Of a stretch of 64,000 nt of DNA, positions 49,205 to 58,617 are shown piece after piece. Origin of the DNA: Kordiimonas aestuarii (GTDB taxonomy: Bacteria; Pseudomonadota; Alphaproteobacteria; Sphingomonadales; Kordiimonadaceae). Under the pieces are notes generated by a model that saw only the letters and a program-made list of their open reading frames with translations, was not told the origin of the DNA and ran no database searches. Position 1 is the stretch's first letter. Every line of letters starts with the position of its first letter. The stretch lies in assembly GCF_025574465.1 (NCBI RefSeq), contig NZ_JAOBPP010000013.1, positions 1 through 64,000 of the forward strand, read 5' to 3'. The position numbers and the translations under genes were made by a program.

Positions 49205-49531
49205 GTCGAACGCTGACGCTTTGCCCACTTTTATACCCACTTCAACTGACACACATCACTACACACACGTGGCAATGTGAAGGCCGTCTCGTCCCGATTT
49301 GTGACCAGTAATTAGCTTACTGTTGAATTTTTTGAGTGAGGTGAATATAGCTCCCGAATCACCCTGCGCGCATATACTACCCAATTTGATTCATGATGCC
49401 AGCGTTGATTAAAGTTAGAAATATAATTGTTTGAATTTGGAACTTTATTTCCGAAACCTGCTTCTGTAGTATGCAAATCAGCCGTCCCTGTATCCCAGCC
49501 GGCTAGAGAGTTTTTTCAAGGAGTTTATCTG

Positions 49532-50014
49532 ATGGGGCGTGTCAAACTTGATGCCGTCGACCGCAAAATCCTGTCGTGTCTTCAGTCTGAGGGCCGAATT
49601 ACCAACGTGGAACTCGCGGAACGCGTAGGCATCACAGCGCCTCCTTGCCTGAGGCGGGTGCGGGCACTTGAGGAAGAAGGTTTCATCAAGGGCTACCATG
49701 CCGATCTGGATCAGGAATCCCTGGGCTACGGCCTGACAGTGTTTGCCATGGTTGGACTTCACAGCCAGGCCGAAAGCGACCTGCAGAAATTTGAGCATCA
49801 GTGCGAGGGTTGGCCGATGGTGCGTGAATGTTTCATGCTCAATGGCGAGATCGACTTCATTCTTAAAATCGTTGCGCGTGACCTTGCGGCATTCCAGCAT
49901 TTTCTGACCAGTGAATTGACACCGTCACCCAATGTGGCAAGCGTGAAGACATCGCTGACGATCCGCACAAGCAAACACACGCCGGGTGTGCCATTGCCCG
50001 AGGTGGCCGGTTAA
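49532..50014 (+). CDS. Lrp/AsnC-family transcriptional regulator
   Basis: A 160-residue feast/famine regulator. ATG 49532 has AAGGAG nine bases upstream. The N-terminal HTH (LDAVDRKILSCLQSEGRITN, VELAERVGITAPPCLRRVRA) is followed by the RAM domain (LTVFAMVGLHSQAESDLQKF, VRECFMLNGEIDFILKIVA). Effectors are usually amino acids. It is often next to greA or trxB in alphaproteobacteria, as here. A shared bidirectional terminator separates it from greA. Confidence 0.94.
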   Translation: MGRVKLDAVDRKILSCLQSEGRITNVELAERVGITAPPCLRRVRALEEEGFIKGYHADLDQESLGYGLTVFAMVGLHSQAESDLQKFEHQCEGWPMVRECFMLNGEIDFILKIVARDLAAFQHFLTSELTPSPNVASVKTSLTIRTSKHTPGVPLPEVAG

Positions 50015-50034
50015 GCTGTTGCCGGTTGCAGCCA

Positions 50035-50068
50035 GAAAAAAAGCCCGCGTGTGAGAGCGGGCTTTTTT
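50035..50068. terminator. Bidirectional Rho-independent terminator, lrp / greA
   Basis: AAAAAAGCCCGC and GCGGGCTTTTTT flank an eight-base loop. T-runs follow on both strands, so it ends both the Lrp-like gene (plus) and greA (minus). Confidence 0.93.
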
Positions 50069-50090
50069 GCTGTCGAAGAACAATCGGTTC

Positions 50091-50564
50091 CTATTTGAAC
50101 TCAATCTTCAGGATTTCATAATAGCGCTCGCCGCCCGGGGTTTTCACCTCAACCTCGGCGCCGACCTTGCGGCCGATAAGCGCGCGGGCGATTGGGCTTT
50201 GATAGCTGATCTTGCCCTTCTTCACGTCGCCTTCATCGCCGCCGACAATCTGGTAAACGACTTCTTCGTCGTCTTCGTCAACGAGCGTCACCGTCGTGCC
50301 GAAGACAACCTTGTCGCCTGACAATGCGGTCGGGTCGATGACCTGGGCACGCGACAGCTTGCCCTCAAGTTCCATGATGCGGCCTTCGATGTGGCCCTGG
50401 CGCTCTTTGGCGGCGTGATATTCGGCATTCTCCGAGAGGTCACCGTGGGCGCGGGCTTCCTCAATGGCCTGCACCACTGAGGGGCGCTCTACGGATTTCA
50501 AATTCTTCAGTTCTGCAGCCAGACGGTCATAACCATCCTGAAGCATGGGGACTTTGTCGTTCAT
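50091..50564 (-). CDS. greA: Transcription elongation factor GreA
   Basis: Rescues backtracked RNA polymerase by stimulating transcript cleavage. 157 residues: N-terminal coiled coil ([40 protein letters not shown] with the acidic tip) and C-terminal FKBP-like domain ([38 protein letters not shown]). Normal length. In many relatives greA directly follows carB; here an RTX gene on the other strand lies between. Confidence 0.97.
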   Translation of the reverse strand: MNDKVPMLQDGYDRLAAELKNLKSVERPSVVQAIEEARAHGDLSENAEYHAAKERQGHIEGRIMELEGKLSRAQVIDPTALSGDKVVFGTTVTLVDEDDEEVVYQIVGGDEGDVKKGKISYQSPIARALIGRKVGAEVEVKTPGGERYYEILKIEFK

Positions 50565-50854
50565 TTATCCCGTCCAATTTCTCTTATTATCGTTCTCTGG
50601 GGCTTTTGGACCCAGCGTATACAAAACAGGAGCGCCGACCCAGAGGGCCGGCGCCTTTCAAATCCTCATAGCCACTTTTCGGCTAAAAATCAAGCCTGAA
50701 GCGGCTTTGCGCCATTGCGCCTGTTCGCGTTCAGGGGAAAAACGTAGCCCATTTGGGTCATGTCGGAATCCGGGGTGCGAAATACAACATCCCCAAGGTG
50801 CGGGCAGTGCCGGAAACTTTGACAAAACAAGGCCACACAAACGGAGCTGGAGCG

Positions 50855-51913
50855 ATGACTGACCAAGCAAAGTGCGATCTCAAAATTTCCGATCTTCAAG
50901 GCATATTCGATTTTGCCTATCAAATTATCGGATCATCCGAATTCAGTTGGGATGAACTTCTGGAGCGCCTCCTCGTGTTCCCTCTCGATGAGGAAACCAG
51001 GGAGACACTGACGGAATCCATCGAAATTATCAAAAATGACCCCACTCTCGTCGATCTGTCACAAGAGACGGTGAATGAATATCTGGCGGAGTATGGTGAT
51101 ATCCCGCTGTGCGAACTGGCAGAGAATATCGAAGGTGGTTCTGATGGCTCGGGTGGTGACGGCACGGATACCCTGCCGGGGGACATCAACACACTTTATG
51201 AACTGATCCAACAGGGCACCAACGGCAACGACGAACTGTTCGGCGATGCCATCCGCGACTGGATTCAGGGCGGTGACGGTGATGACACGCTTGCAGGCGG
51301 TGACGGGGCTGACCTCATCATCGGTGGTGACGGGGACGACCTGCTTTATGCCGACGGCCTCAATGAATTTTTTGACGCGCTCGCTAATATCGCAAACGAA
51401 ATCTGGGCGGGACTTGGCAACGACCAGCTCTTCAGCGGTGACTCGGGCGACATTATGGGCGGCTCGGACGGGGACGATTATCTTGAAGGCAATGCCGGGG
51501 ATGACACGCTTTATGGCGGTGCCGGGCTTGATGAGCTGGACGGCGGCGCCGGGGATGACGTCATGTATGGCGGTGCCGGCAACGATTTCCTTGAAGCGCG
51601 TGAGGGTAATGACACGCTTTGGGGCGGCGCGGGTGACGATAATATGAACGGTGGTGACGGCGCGGACACCTTTGGCTTTATTGCGGGCTCGGGGGATGAC
51701 GAGATATGGAGCTTCAATGCGGACGAAGACACCCTTGATCTCTCCGCGACCGAGTTTGATTTCACCGATATCGATGATGTCGTGGCACAGGCTAGTGCAG
51801 CCACAAACGCACAGAATGTTGCCGGTGTGATGATCGACCTTGGCGGCGGCAACGGCATCTGGCTTGCAGAGTTCGATATTGCGAACGTGGCCGATATCAA
51901 CGTCGTCTTCTAG
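50855..51913 (+). CDS. RTX calcium-binding repeat protein
   Basis: A 352-residue acidic protein. ATG 50855 has GGAGCTGGAGCG upstream. Residues 1-95 form a helical domain I do not recognise (DLQGIFDFAYQIIGSSEFSW). Residues about 120-300 contain RTX nonapeptides of the GGxGxDxLx type (GGDGDDTLAGGDGADLIIGG, GGAGDDVMYGGAGNDFLEA). The C-terminus resembles the serralysin C-terminal domain and ends hydrophobic (VADINVVF), typical of type I secretion. There is no signal peptide and no secretion genes nearby. It lies between greA and carB on the opposite strand. Confidence 0.85.
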   Translation: MTDQAKCDLKISDLQGIFDFAYQIIGSSEFSWDELLERLLVFPLDEETRETLTESIEIIKNDPTLVDLSQETVNEYLAEYGDIPLCELAENIEGGSDGSGGDGTDTLPGDINTLYELIQQGTNGNDELFGDAIRDWIQGGDGDDTLAGGDGADLIIGGDGDDLLYADGLNEFFDALANIANEIWAGLGNDQLFSGDSGDIMGGSDGDDYLEGNAGDDTLYGGAGLDELDGGAGDDVMYGGAGNDFLEAREGNDTLWGGAGDDNMNGGDGADTFGFIAGSGDDEIWSFNADEDTLDLSATEFDFTDIDDVVAQASAATNAQNVAGVMIDLGGGNGIWLAEFDIANVADINVVF

Positions 51914-51930
51914 GGCGCACAGGCCCAAAA

Positions 51931-51966
51931 CAAAAAAGCCGACCTGGGGTTCAGGCCGGCTTTTGC
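51931..51966. terminator. Bidirectional Rho-independent terminator, RTX gene / carB
   Basis: AAAAGCCGACCTG pairs with CAGGCCGGCTTTT (one A-C mismatch) around a five-base loop. Six T follow on the minus strand, four on the plus. It should end carB strongly and the RTX gene moderately. Confidence 0.85.
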
Positions 51967-51986
51967 TTGTCTCGTGGTCCTCGTGG

Positions 51987-54900
51987 TCAGGCGGCATAAT
52001 CCTGCAAGCGTTTTACATCCAGGGTCTTCCCGCGCAGGGCCTTCAGCGCCTGAACCGCGGCTGCGGCCGCCGCCATGGTGGTGAAATACGGCAATTTCAT
52101 CAACAGCGCGGTGTTACGGAGCGCATAGCTGTCCTTGATGGCCTGCTTGCCTTCGGTGGTGTTGAACATCAGCTGTACTTCGCCGTTTTTCATCACATCC
52201 AGTACGTGCGGGCGCTGGCCATCCGTCACCTTGAACACGCGCTTCACTTCAAGGTCATTGGCCTTGAGGTAATCGGCGGTGCCGCCGGTGGCGATCACGT
52301 CATAACCCATCTCAAGCAGGTCCTTCACCAGTGGCACCAGCGCATATTTATCGCTGTCGCGCACCGAGACAAACACCTGGCCTTCGGTTGGCAGCTTCAC
52401 ACCGGCTGCAAGCTGGGATTTGTAGAACGCCATGGCAAAGCTCTGGTCGATGCCCATGACCTCACCGGTGGATTTCATCTCAGGGCCGAGAAGCACGTCA
52501 ACACCCGGGAAGCGTGCCCAGGGGATCACCACTTCCTTCACCGCCACATGTTCGGTGACCGGGTCTTTGAGCTCAAATTCCGTCAGCTTGGCACCGGCCA
52601 TGACCTGCGCGGCGATGGCTGCCACGGGGTAGCCGACAGCCTTGGCGACAAAGGGCACCGTACGGCTTGCGCGCGGGTTGACCTCAATCAGGTAAACCTC
52701 ACCATCCTTCACGGCAAACTGCACATTCATCAGGCCGATCACGTTCAGTCCCCTTGCCAGCGCTTCTGCCTGACGCTTCACCTCGTTGACGATGCCAACG
52801 GGCAGGCTGTAGGGCGGCAGCGAGCAGGCGCTGTCGCCTGAGTGAATGCCTGCTTCCTCAATATGTTCCATAATGCCTGCGATATGGATGTTGGTGCCAT
52901 CCGATAGCGCGTCCACATCCACTTCAATCGCATCGCGCAGGAATGCGTCAACAAGCACGGGGCTGTCGCCTGATACCTGCACCGCTTCGTTGATGTAGCG
53001 GTCAAGGCCTTCCTGATCGTGCACAATTTCCATCGCGCGGCCACCCAGCACATAGCTTGGACGCAGAAGAACCGGGTATCCGATACGGTCGGCAACCTCA
53101 ATGGCTTCCTTGTGACTGCGGGCAAGGCCGTTTTGCGGTTGCTTCAGGCCAAGGCGTTCGACAAGGTTCTGGAAGCGTTCACGGTCTTCCGCGAGGTCGA
53201 TGGCGTCCGGGCTGGTGCCCAGGATCGGGATATTGGCAGCTTCAAGTGCATGCGCAAGCTTAAGCGGGGTCTGCCCGCCAAACTGCACGATCACCCCTTT
53301 GACGGTGCCAACTTCCTGCTCCTTGCGGATGATCTCGATCACGTCTTCAGCCGTCAGCGGCTCGAAATACAGCCGGTCAGAGGTATCATAGTCGGTTGAA
53401 ACCGTCTCGGGGTTGCAGTTGACCATGATGGTCTCATAGCCTGCGTCAGAGAGCGAGAAACACGCATGGCAGCAGCAATAGTCAAACTCGATCCCCTGGC
53501 CGATACGATTTGGCCCACCGCCAAGGATGATGATTTTTTCGCGGTCGGTCGGGTTGGATTCGCATTCTGCCACTTCGCCAGCCGCAAATGTCTCATAAGC
53601 AGAGTACATATAGGGTGTGCGGGCGTCGAATTCAGCGGCGCAGGTGTCGATACGCTTGTAGGTCGGGCGCACGCCCATGTCGTGGCGTGCCTTGAAGACG
53701 GCGGCTTCCGGTACACCGGCAAGCTGGCCGAGGCGCGCGTCTGAGAAACCCAGCATCTTCAGTTTGCGAAGCTGGCGCTCGTCCGACGGCAGGCCATTGT
53801 CCGCCACGGTTTTCTCGGCGTCCACAATGCCCTTGAGTTGACGCAGGAACCACGGCTCGTAGTGGGTGATGGCGTTGATATCCTCAAGGCTCATGCCTTC
53901 GCGGATCGCCTGTGTGATGCGCAGGATACGGTCGGGCTTGGCCACCGCCAGTTCGCGGCGGATTGGCTTCATGTCGCCGGAGCCCGGCACATAACCCTCG
54001 AACGTCACCTCATTAAGGCCTGTCAGCCCTGTCTCCATTGAGCGCATGGCTTTCTGCAGGCTTTCGGAGAAGTTGCGGCCCACGGCCATGGCTTCACCAA
54101 CCGATTTCATCGATGTGGTCAGCACTTGCTGGCTGCCGGCGAATTTTTCAAACGTGAAACGCGGTATCTTGGTCACGACATAATCGATGGTGGGTTCGAA
54201 CGACGCGGGGGTGACGCCGGTGATGTCGTTATCCAGCTCATCCAGGGTGTAGCCAACTGCCAGCTTGGCGGCGACTTTCGCGATCGGGAAGCCAGTGGCC
54301 TTGGAGGCCAGCGCGGACGAGCGGCTGACACGGGGGTTCATCTCGATGACGATCAGGCGGCCATTTTCCGGGTTCACGGCAAACTGCACGTTCGAGCCAC
54401 CGGTTTCCACGCCAATCTCGCGCAGCACGGCCACCGATGCGTTCCGCATCATCTGGTATTCCTTGTCCGTGAGCGTCAGGGCGGGGGCCACGGTAATGCT
54501 GTCACCGGTGTGCACGCCCATGGGGTCGACGTTTTCGATTGAGCAGATGATGATGCAGTTGTCGTTTTTGTCGCGCACCACCTCCATCTCATATTCTTTC
54601 CAGCCGAGGATGCTTTCCTCAACCAGCACTTCGTTGGTGGGGGAGGCATCGATGCCCGAGGCCACGATCTCCAGGAACTCTTCCTTGTTGTAAGCCACCC
54701 CGCCGCCGGTGCCGCCCATGGTGAACGAAGGCCGGATAATCGCAGGCAAACCAGTGAGTGTTTCCATGATCTCAACCGCTTCGTCGACCGAATGCGCGGT
54801 TTTGCCCTTGCAGACCTCAAGGCCGATTTTTGACATGGCTTCGTTGAAGCGCTTGCGGTCTTCCGCTTTGTCGATGGCGTCCTCCGAGGCGCCGATCAAC

Positions 54901-55241
54901 TGCACACCGTATTTCTTCAGCGTCCCGTCCTGCGACAGTGCGAGCGCGGTATTCAGGCCTGTCTGGCCACCCATGGTGGGCAATACCGCGTCGGGGCGCT
55001 CTTTCTCGATAATCTTGGCGACCACCTCGGGCGTGATGGGTTCCACATAGGTGGCGTCTGCAAGCTCCGGGTCGGTCATGATGGTGGCGGGGTTCGAGTT
55101 CACGAGGATAACCCGGTACCCCTCTTCCCGAAGCGCCTTGCATGCCTGCGTGCCCGAATAATCGAACTCACACGCCTGACCGATCACAATGGGACCGGCG
55201 CCGATGATCAGAATGCTTTTGATGTCGGTTCTTTTGGGCAT
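51987..55241 (-). CDS. carB: Carbamoyl-phosphate synthase, large subunit
   Basis: Makes carbamoyl phosphate from bicarbonate, ATP and ammonia delivered by CarA, for arginine and pyrimidines. 1084 residues, full length: first ATP-grasp half ([37 protein letters not shown]), oligomerisation region, second ATP-grasp half ([39 protein letters not shown]), and the C-terminal MGS-like allosteric domain ([20 protein letters not shown]). It lies 17 bases after carA and is cotranscribed. Confidence 0.98.
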   Translation of the reverse strand: MPKRTDIKSILIIGAGPIVIGQACEFDYSGTQACKALREEGYRVILVNSNPATIMTDPELADATYVEPITPEVVAKIIEKERPDAVLPTMGGQTGLNTALALSQDGTLKKYGVQLIGASEDAIDKAEDRKRFNEAMSKIGLEVCKGKTAHSVDEAVEIMETLTGLPAIIRPSFTMGGTGGGVAYNKEEFLEIVASGIDASPTNEVLVEESILGWKEYEMEVVRDKNDNCIIICSIENVDPMGVHTGDSITVAPALTLTDKEYQMMRNASVAVLREIGVETGGSNVQFAVNPENGRLIVIEMNPRVSRSSALASKATGFPIAKVAAKLAVGYTLDELDNDITGVTPASFEPTIDYVVTKIPRFTFEKFAGSQQVLTTSMKSVGEAMAVGRNFSESLQKAMRSMETGLTGLNEVTFEGYVPGSGDMKPIRRELAVAKPDRILRITQAIREGMSLEDINAITHYEPWFLRQLKGIVDAEKTVADNGLPSDERQLRKLKMLGFSDARLGQLAGVPEAAVFKARHDMGVRPTYKRIDTCAAEFDARTPYMYSAYETFAAGEVAECESNPTDREKIIILGGGPNRIGQGIEFDYCCCHACFSLSDAGYETIMVNCNPETVSTDYDTSDRLYFEPLTAEDVIEIIRKEQEVGTVKGVIVQFGGQTPLKLAHALEAANIPILGTSPDAIDLAEDRERFQNLVERLGLKQPQNGLARSHKEAIEVADRIGYPVLLRPSYVLGGRAMEIVHDQEGLDRYINEAVQVSGDSPVLVDAFLRDAIEVDVDALSDGTNIHIAGIMEHIEEAGIHSGDSACSLPPYSLPVGIVNEVKRQAEALARGLNVIGLMNVQFAVKDGEVYLIEVNPRASRTVPFVAKAVGYPVAAIAAQVMAGAKLTEFELKDPVTEHVAVKEVVIPWARFPGVDVLLGPEMKSTGEVMGIDQSFAMAFYKSQLAAGVKLPTEGQVFVSVRDSDKYALVPLVKDLLEMGYDVIATGGTADYLKANDLEVKRVFKVTDGQRPHVLDVMKNGEVQLMFNTTEGKQAIKDSYALRNTALLMKLPYFTTMAAAAAAVQALKALRGKTLDVKRLQDYAA

Positions 55242-55258
55242 TGGTGGTCCCTTATGTC

Positions 55259-56440
55259 TTAGGCTGCGGTTTTATGTTTTTGGATCATGTCCATGAACTC
55301 TTGGAACAGATAGAAGCTGTCCTGCGGTCCGGGGCTGGCTTCGGGGTGCTGCTGCACCGAGAAGATCGGCTTGTCGGTGCATTCAATGCCGCACACGGTT
55401 TTGTCGAACAGCGAGATATGGCTGATTTTCACGTTATCCGGCAGGCTGTCGCCGTCCACACTGAAGCCGTGGTTCATGCTGGTGATTTCCACCTTGCCGG
55501 TGCGCAGGTCCTGCACTGGATGGTTGGCGCCGCGGTGGCCCAGGTGCATCTTGTAGGTCTTGCCGCCAAAGGCAAGCGCCAGAAGCTGGTGACCAAGGCA
55601 GATGCCGAAGATTGGCAGGCCGGTATCGATCAGCTTTTTGATGACCGGCAAGGCATAGTCACCGGTAGCTGCCGGGTCCCCCGGGCCGTTGGCAAGGAAG
55701 ATGCCGTCCGGCTTATGTGCCATGATGTCGTCAAAGCTGGCGGTGGCGGGCACAACGGTCACCCGCGCGCCGGTCTCGGCGAGGCAGCGCAGGATGTTGT
55801 CTTTCGCGCCATAATCAACCGCCACCACATGGGCCTTGGGGTCCTTGAGGGTGCCGTATCCATTTGCCACTGTCCACCGGGTGCTGTCCCAACTGCGTTC
55901 TTTGGTGCAGCTAACGTCTTTGGCGAGGTCCATGCCTTTCAGTCCCGGCCAGTCTTGCGCTTTTTTCATGAGCGCGGGCAGGTCAAATGCACCGGCTTTA
56001 TTATAGGCAACCACACCTGAGGGTGCGCCCTTGGCACGGATAAGGCGTGTCAGCTTGCGCGTGTCGATGCCCGAAATGCCAACGAGGCCAACGCTTTCTG
56101 CCCAGTCGTGTAAATGCCCTTCCGAGCGGAAGTTGGCCGGGTCGGTTACATTTTCGCGCACCACAAGCCCGCGTGAGGCCGCGACATCGCGTTCCATGTC
56201 CTCATGGTTGGTGCCGACATTACCTATATGCGGGAAGGTGAAGGTGATGATCTGGCCCGCGTAGGACGGGTCGGTCAGAATTTCCTGATAGCCGGTCATG
56301 GAGGTATTGAAACAGACTTCACCCACGGCGTCGCCCTCTCTACCAAAACCATATCCCCAGAAAACAGTGCCGTCACCGAGCACAAGAACAGCAGTGATAT
56401 CGTCTGCCGGTGGTTTAGTGGGTAGTGTGGATTCGGTCAT
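55259..56440 (-). CDS. carA: Carbamoyl-phosphate synthase, small (glutaminase) subunit
   Basis: Hydrolyses glutamine and channels ammonia to CarB. 393 residues: N-terminal CPSase domain ([38 protein letters not shown]) and class I glutamine amidotransferase domain with [16 protein letters not shown] (nucleophile Cys) and [14 protein letters not shown] (His, Glu). All triad residues are present. GAGGAAAACGCCCCC precedes ATG 56440. First gene of carAB; divergent from the YqeY-like gene across about 260 bases. Confidence 0.98.
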   Translation of the reverse strand: MTESTLPTKPPADDITAVLVLGDGTVFWGYGFGREGDAVGEVCFNTSMTGYQEILTDPSYAGQIITFTFPHIGNVGTNHEDMERDVAASRGLVVRENVTDPANFRSEGHLHDWAESVGLVGISGIDTRKLTRLIRAKGAPSGVVAYNKAGAFDLPALMKKAQDWPGLKGMDLAKDVSCTKERSWDSTRWTVANGYGTLKDPKAHVVAVDYGAKDNILRCLAETGARVTVVPATASFDDIMAHKPDGIFLANGPGDPAATGDYALPVIKKLIDTGLPIFGICLGHQLLALAFGGKTYKMHLGHRGANHPVQDLRTGKVEITSMNHGFSVDGDSLPDNVKISHISLFDKTVCGIECTDKPIFSVQQHPEASPGPQDSFYLFQEFMDMIQKHKTAA

Positions 56441-56704
56441 GGGGGCGTTTTCCTCCTGCCTCTCGGGTCACACATATCCCTTGATTATCAAGGGGTTAGC
56501 TGCGAAAACTGCCCGCGTTAAGCGGTTGCTTGGCTGCAGCCAAATTGACGGGACAATAAGCGTAAGCCTCTGGCTGGTCAAGTAAAGATTTTATAAAAAT
56601 ATCTAATAAAATCAATGGGTTAAAAGGACCCTTCTTGTTTGCTTCAGATGCTGGCTTCAGGTATGATCTCGCCTTCCTTTTCGTGGAATTAAGGTGACAG
56701 GGCA

Positions 56705-57160
56705 ATGTTACGGGACGAACTCAATCAGGCGATGAAAGCTGCAATGCGGGCGAAAGAAGCGCGCAAGCTGTCGACAATCCGCCTCGTGCTGGCGGCGATT
56801 AAAGAAAAAGATATTGAGCTCAGGACCGCCAACGCGGATGAGCGCGACGACGATGCCATGATCACCGACATCCTCTCCAAGATGGTCAAGCAACGCAACG
56901 ACAGCATCAAGGCTTATGAAGAGGGTGGGCGGTGCGAACTGGCCGAACGTGAGCGCGAAGAGATCGCGACTATTCAGGAATTCCTGCCCAAGCAATTGTC
57001 GGATGCCGAGATTACGTCTGCGTGCCGTGAAGTGGTGGCGGAAATCGGCGCAGAGGGCCTAAAGGACATCGGCCGCTGCATGGCCGTGCTCAAGGAGCGT
57101 TATGCAGGCCAGATGGATTTCGCCAAGGCCAGCGGTATGATTAAGAAGCTGCTGAGCTAG
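56705..57160 (+). CDS. GatB/YqeY-domain protein
   Basis: A 151-residue helical protein of the YqeY family: LRDELNQAMKAAMRAKEARK, LSTIRLVLAAIKEKDIE, REEIATIQEFLPKQLSDAEI and FAKASGMIKKLLS. It resembles the C-terminal tRNA-binding tail of GatB; a role in tRNA-dependent amidation is suspected but unproven. The gene order carA, yqeY-like, dnaG, rpoD is common in alphaproteobacteria. Confidence 0.94.
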   Translation: MLRDELNQAMKAAMRAKEARKLSTIRLVLAAIKEKDIELRTANADERDDDAMITDILSKMVKQRNDSIKAYEEGGRCELAEREREEIATIQEFLPKQLSDAEITSACREVVAEIGAEGLKDIGRCMAVLKERYAGQMDFAKASGMIKKLLS

Positions 57161-57187
57161 GCGTCCTGCCTTACCCAGAGATAAAAA

Positions 57188-57221
57188 TGATGCCGGAGCA
57201 GGGTTGTCCTGTCTCCGGCAT
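57188..57221. terminator. Strong hairpin after the YqeY-like gene
   Basis: GATGCCGGAG pairs perfectly with CTCCGGCATC, with an inner CAGG/CCTG stem. No T-run follows on either strand, so this may be a transcription pause, RNA-end or bidirectional stabiliser and not a classic terminator. Confidence 0.55.
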
Positions 57222-57278
57222 CAGTCGTTCCGGGGGTGAGCCGGGCTGTCGTATGCTGTGGACTGTCGTGAACGGGCG

Positions 57279-57494
57279 TTAGTCGTAGTTCTGGATGAGC
57301 GAAAGCGGTGTGTCGAAGGACGGCGCTGCACGCTTGTGGCGCGCCTGAATAGCGCGCGAACATTCCTCAACCTTGTCCGCCTTGTTGATGATGCGGGTGG
57401 TGTAAAGCACGGTCTCGTCCTGCGGGGCCAGCAGGGTGGCCAGTTTGCTCCAAAAGCCTTTTTGCTCAGTTTTGCTGTCGTATTTCTTAGTCAT
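57279..57494 (-). CDS. Small unknown protein, 71 residues
   Basis: It starts MTKKYDSKTEQKGFWSKLAT and ends in SFDTPLSLIQNYD. It is charged, with no signal peptide or membrane segment, and has a helix-forming middle (INKADKVEECSRAIQARHKR). A ribosome site (GAGGAGAC) lies seven bases before ATG 57494, which supports a real gene. I recognise no family. It is divergent from the LysR gene starting 105 bases away and may be controlled by it. Confidence 0.65.
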   Translation of the reverse strand: MTKKYDSKTEQKGFWSKLATLLAPQDETVLYTTRIINKADKVEECSRAIQARHKRAAPSFDTPLSLIQNYD

Positions 57495-57598
57495 TGTTTG
57501 TCTCCTCGATCGCTGTTATCGTTGATTTTGTGCGTATACAGGTTAATTACAAATTCGTTGTTTTAAGTCTGAGGCTTAGATTTTTTAAGGCTATATAA

Positions 57599-58531
57599 AT
57601 GAGGTACAAGCTACAGTCGCTCTCAGGGTTAATGGCCTTTGATGCGGCCGCGCGACTTGGCAGCCTGACACTTGCCGCAAAAGAGCTTGGGCGCACGCAG
57701 TCCGCCGTGAGCCAGCAGGTCAAAACGCTTGAGGAGCAACTGGGGGTCGCGCTTTTTGCGCGCCGCCCGCGGGCGATAGAGCTGACAACTGCCGGGCGCA
57801 CGCTCGCGCTCGCGGTATCACAGGCGCTGGAAAATATAGACAGGTCGGTCGCGGACATCAGCCGTAAGCGCGAGGTGAATGTGATCCGCCTGACCGCCTA
57901 TCATTCTTTCGCGCTTCTCTGGCTCATCCCACGCCTCGCAAAGTTCAGCCTCAAATACCCCGAGATTGATGTGCGCCTGAATGCGGATGACCGCATCATC
58001 GACCTCGTGGCCGAGGGGTATGACCTCGCCGTGCGTGGGGGACGTATTGGCCGCCTGCCCGACGGAGTGACCTCGATCCGCGATGAGGTCTATATGCCGG
58101 TCTACGCGCCGCAACTCGCGCCGGGGCGGGACCTGACGATTGCAGACCTCGGCGATTATCCGCTTCTTGGCTATAGTGATGGCAGCTACTGGCGGCACTG
58201 GTTTGAACTCAATGGCATGGCGGACCGCGGATTTGAAGTCAGCCGCCGCTACAGCCATTCAGGGCTTCTGGTGCAGGCAGCCATGGTGGGCGGTGGTGTT
58301 GGTATTGCGCCGCTCACGAACGCGGCGGACGCGCTTTTTGACGGACGGCTCAAATGTATCCGCGGCGAGCCGTTCCGGAGCGGCCAGTGTTTCTACCTTG
58401 TGCCAGCCGAGCGGCCGATGCCGAAACAGGTGGAACTGTTCACACGCTGGATTCGCGATGAGATGGTGGAAATGGAAGGCGAGCTTGAGGAAATGATATC
58501 GAACGGAGGCCAGACTTTCCGCGCCTTGTAG
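57599..58531 (+). CDS. LysR-family regulator, GcvA-like
   Basis: A 310-residue LysR regulator of the GcvA subgroup: LMAFDAAARLGSLTLAAKEL, RTQSAVSQQVKTLEEQLGV, LFARRPRAIELTTAGRTLAL and the effector-domain hallmark EGYDLAVRGGRIGRLPDG. It ends with VGGGVGIAPLTNAADALFDG. ATG 57599 has no strong ribosome site. The divergent 71-residue gene is a possible target. It precedes dnaG. Confidence 0.92.
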   Translation: MRYKLQSLSGLMAFDAAARLGSLTLAAKELGRTQSAVSQQVKTLEEQLGVALFARRPRAIELTTAGRTLALAVSQALENIDRSVADISRKREVNVIRLTAYHSFALLWLIPRLAKFSLKYPEIDVRLNADDRIIDLVAEGYDLAVRGGRIGRLPDGVTSIRDEVYMPVYAPQLAPGRDLTIADLGDYPLLGYSDGSYWRHWFELNGMADRGFEVSRRYSHSGLLVQAAMVGGGVGIAPLTNAADALFDGRLKCIRGEPFRSGQCFYLVPAERPMPKQVELFTRWIRDEMVEMEGELEEMISNGGQTFRAL

Positions 58532-58590
58532 CCTCGGGCGGATTTGGCTCTATTCTCACGGCGTACCATGCGTTAGAAGGAGAGCCTTCC

Positions 58591-58614
58591 ATGTATGAGC
58601 CGGTGGTTGGGTAA
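58591..58614 (+). promoter_or_regulatory. Seven-codon upstream frame coupled to dnaG
   Basis: ATG TAT GAG CCG GTG GTT GGG TAA encodes MYEPVVG. It has a strong ribosome site (AAGGAGAG, 58578-58585, then CTTCC). Its stop lies three bases before the dnaG ATG (58618), whose own upstream sequence (GGTTGGGTAAAGA) is weak. Ribosomes ending here could restart at dnaG. Alternatively the strong site serves a dnaG start at 58591 that is out of frame, which is unlikely. Confidence 0.5.
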
Positions 58615-58617
58615 AGA

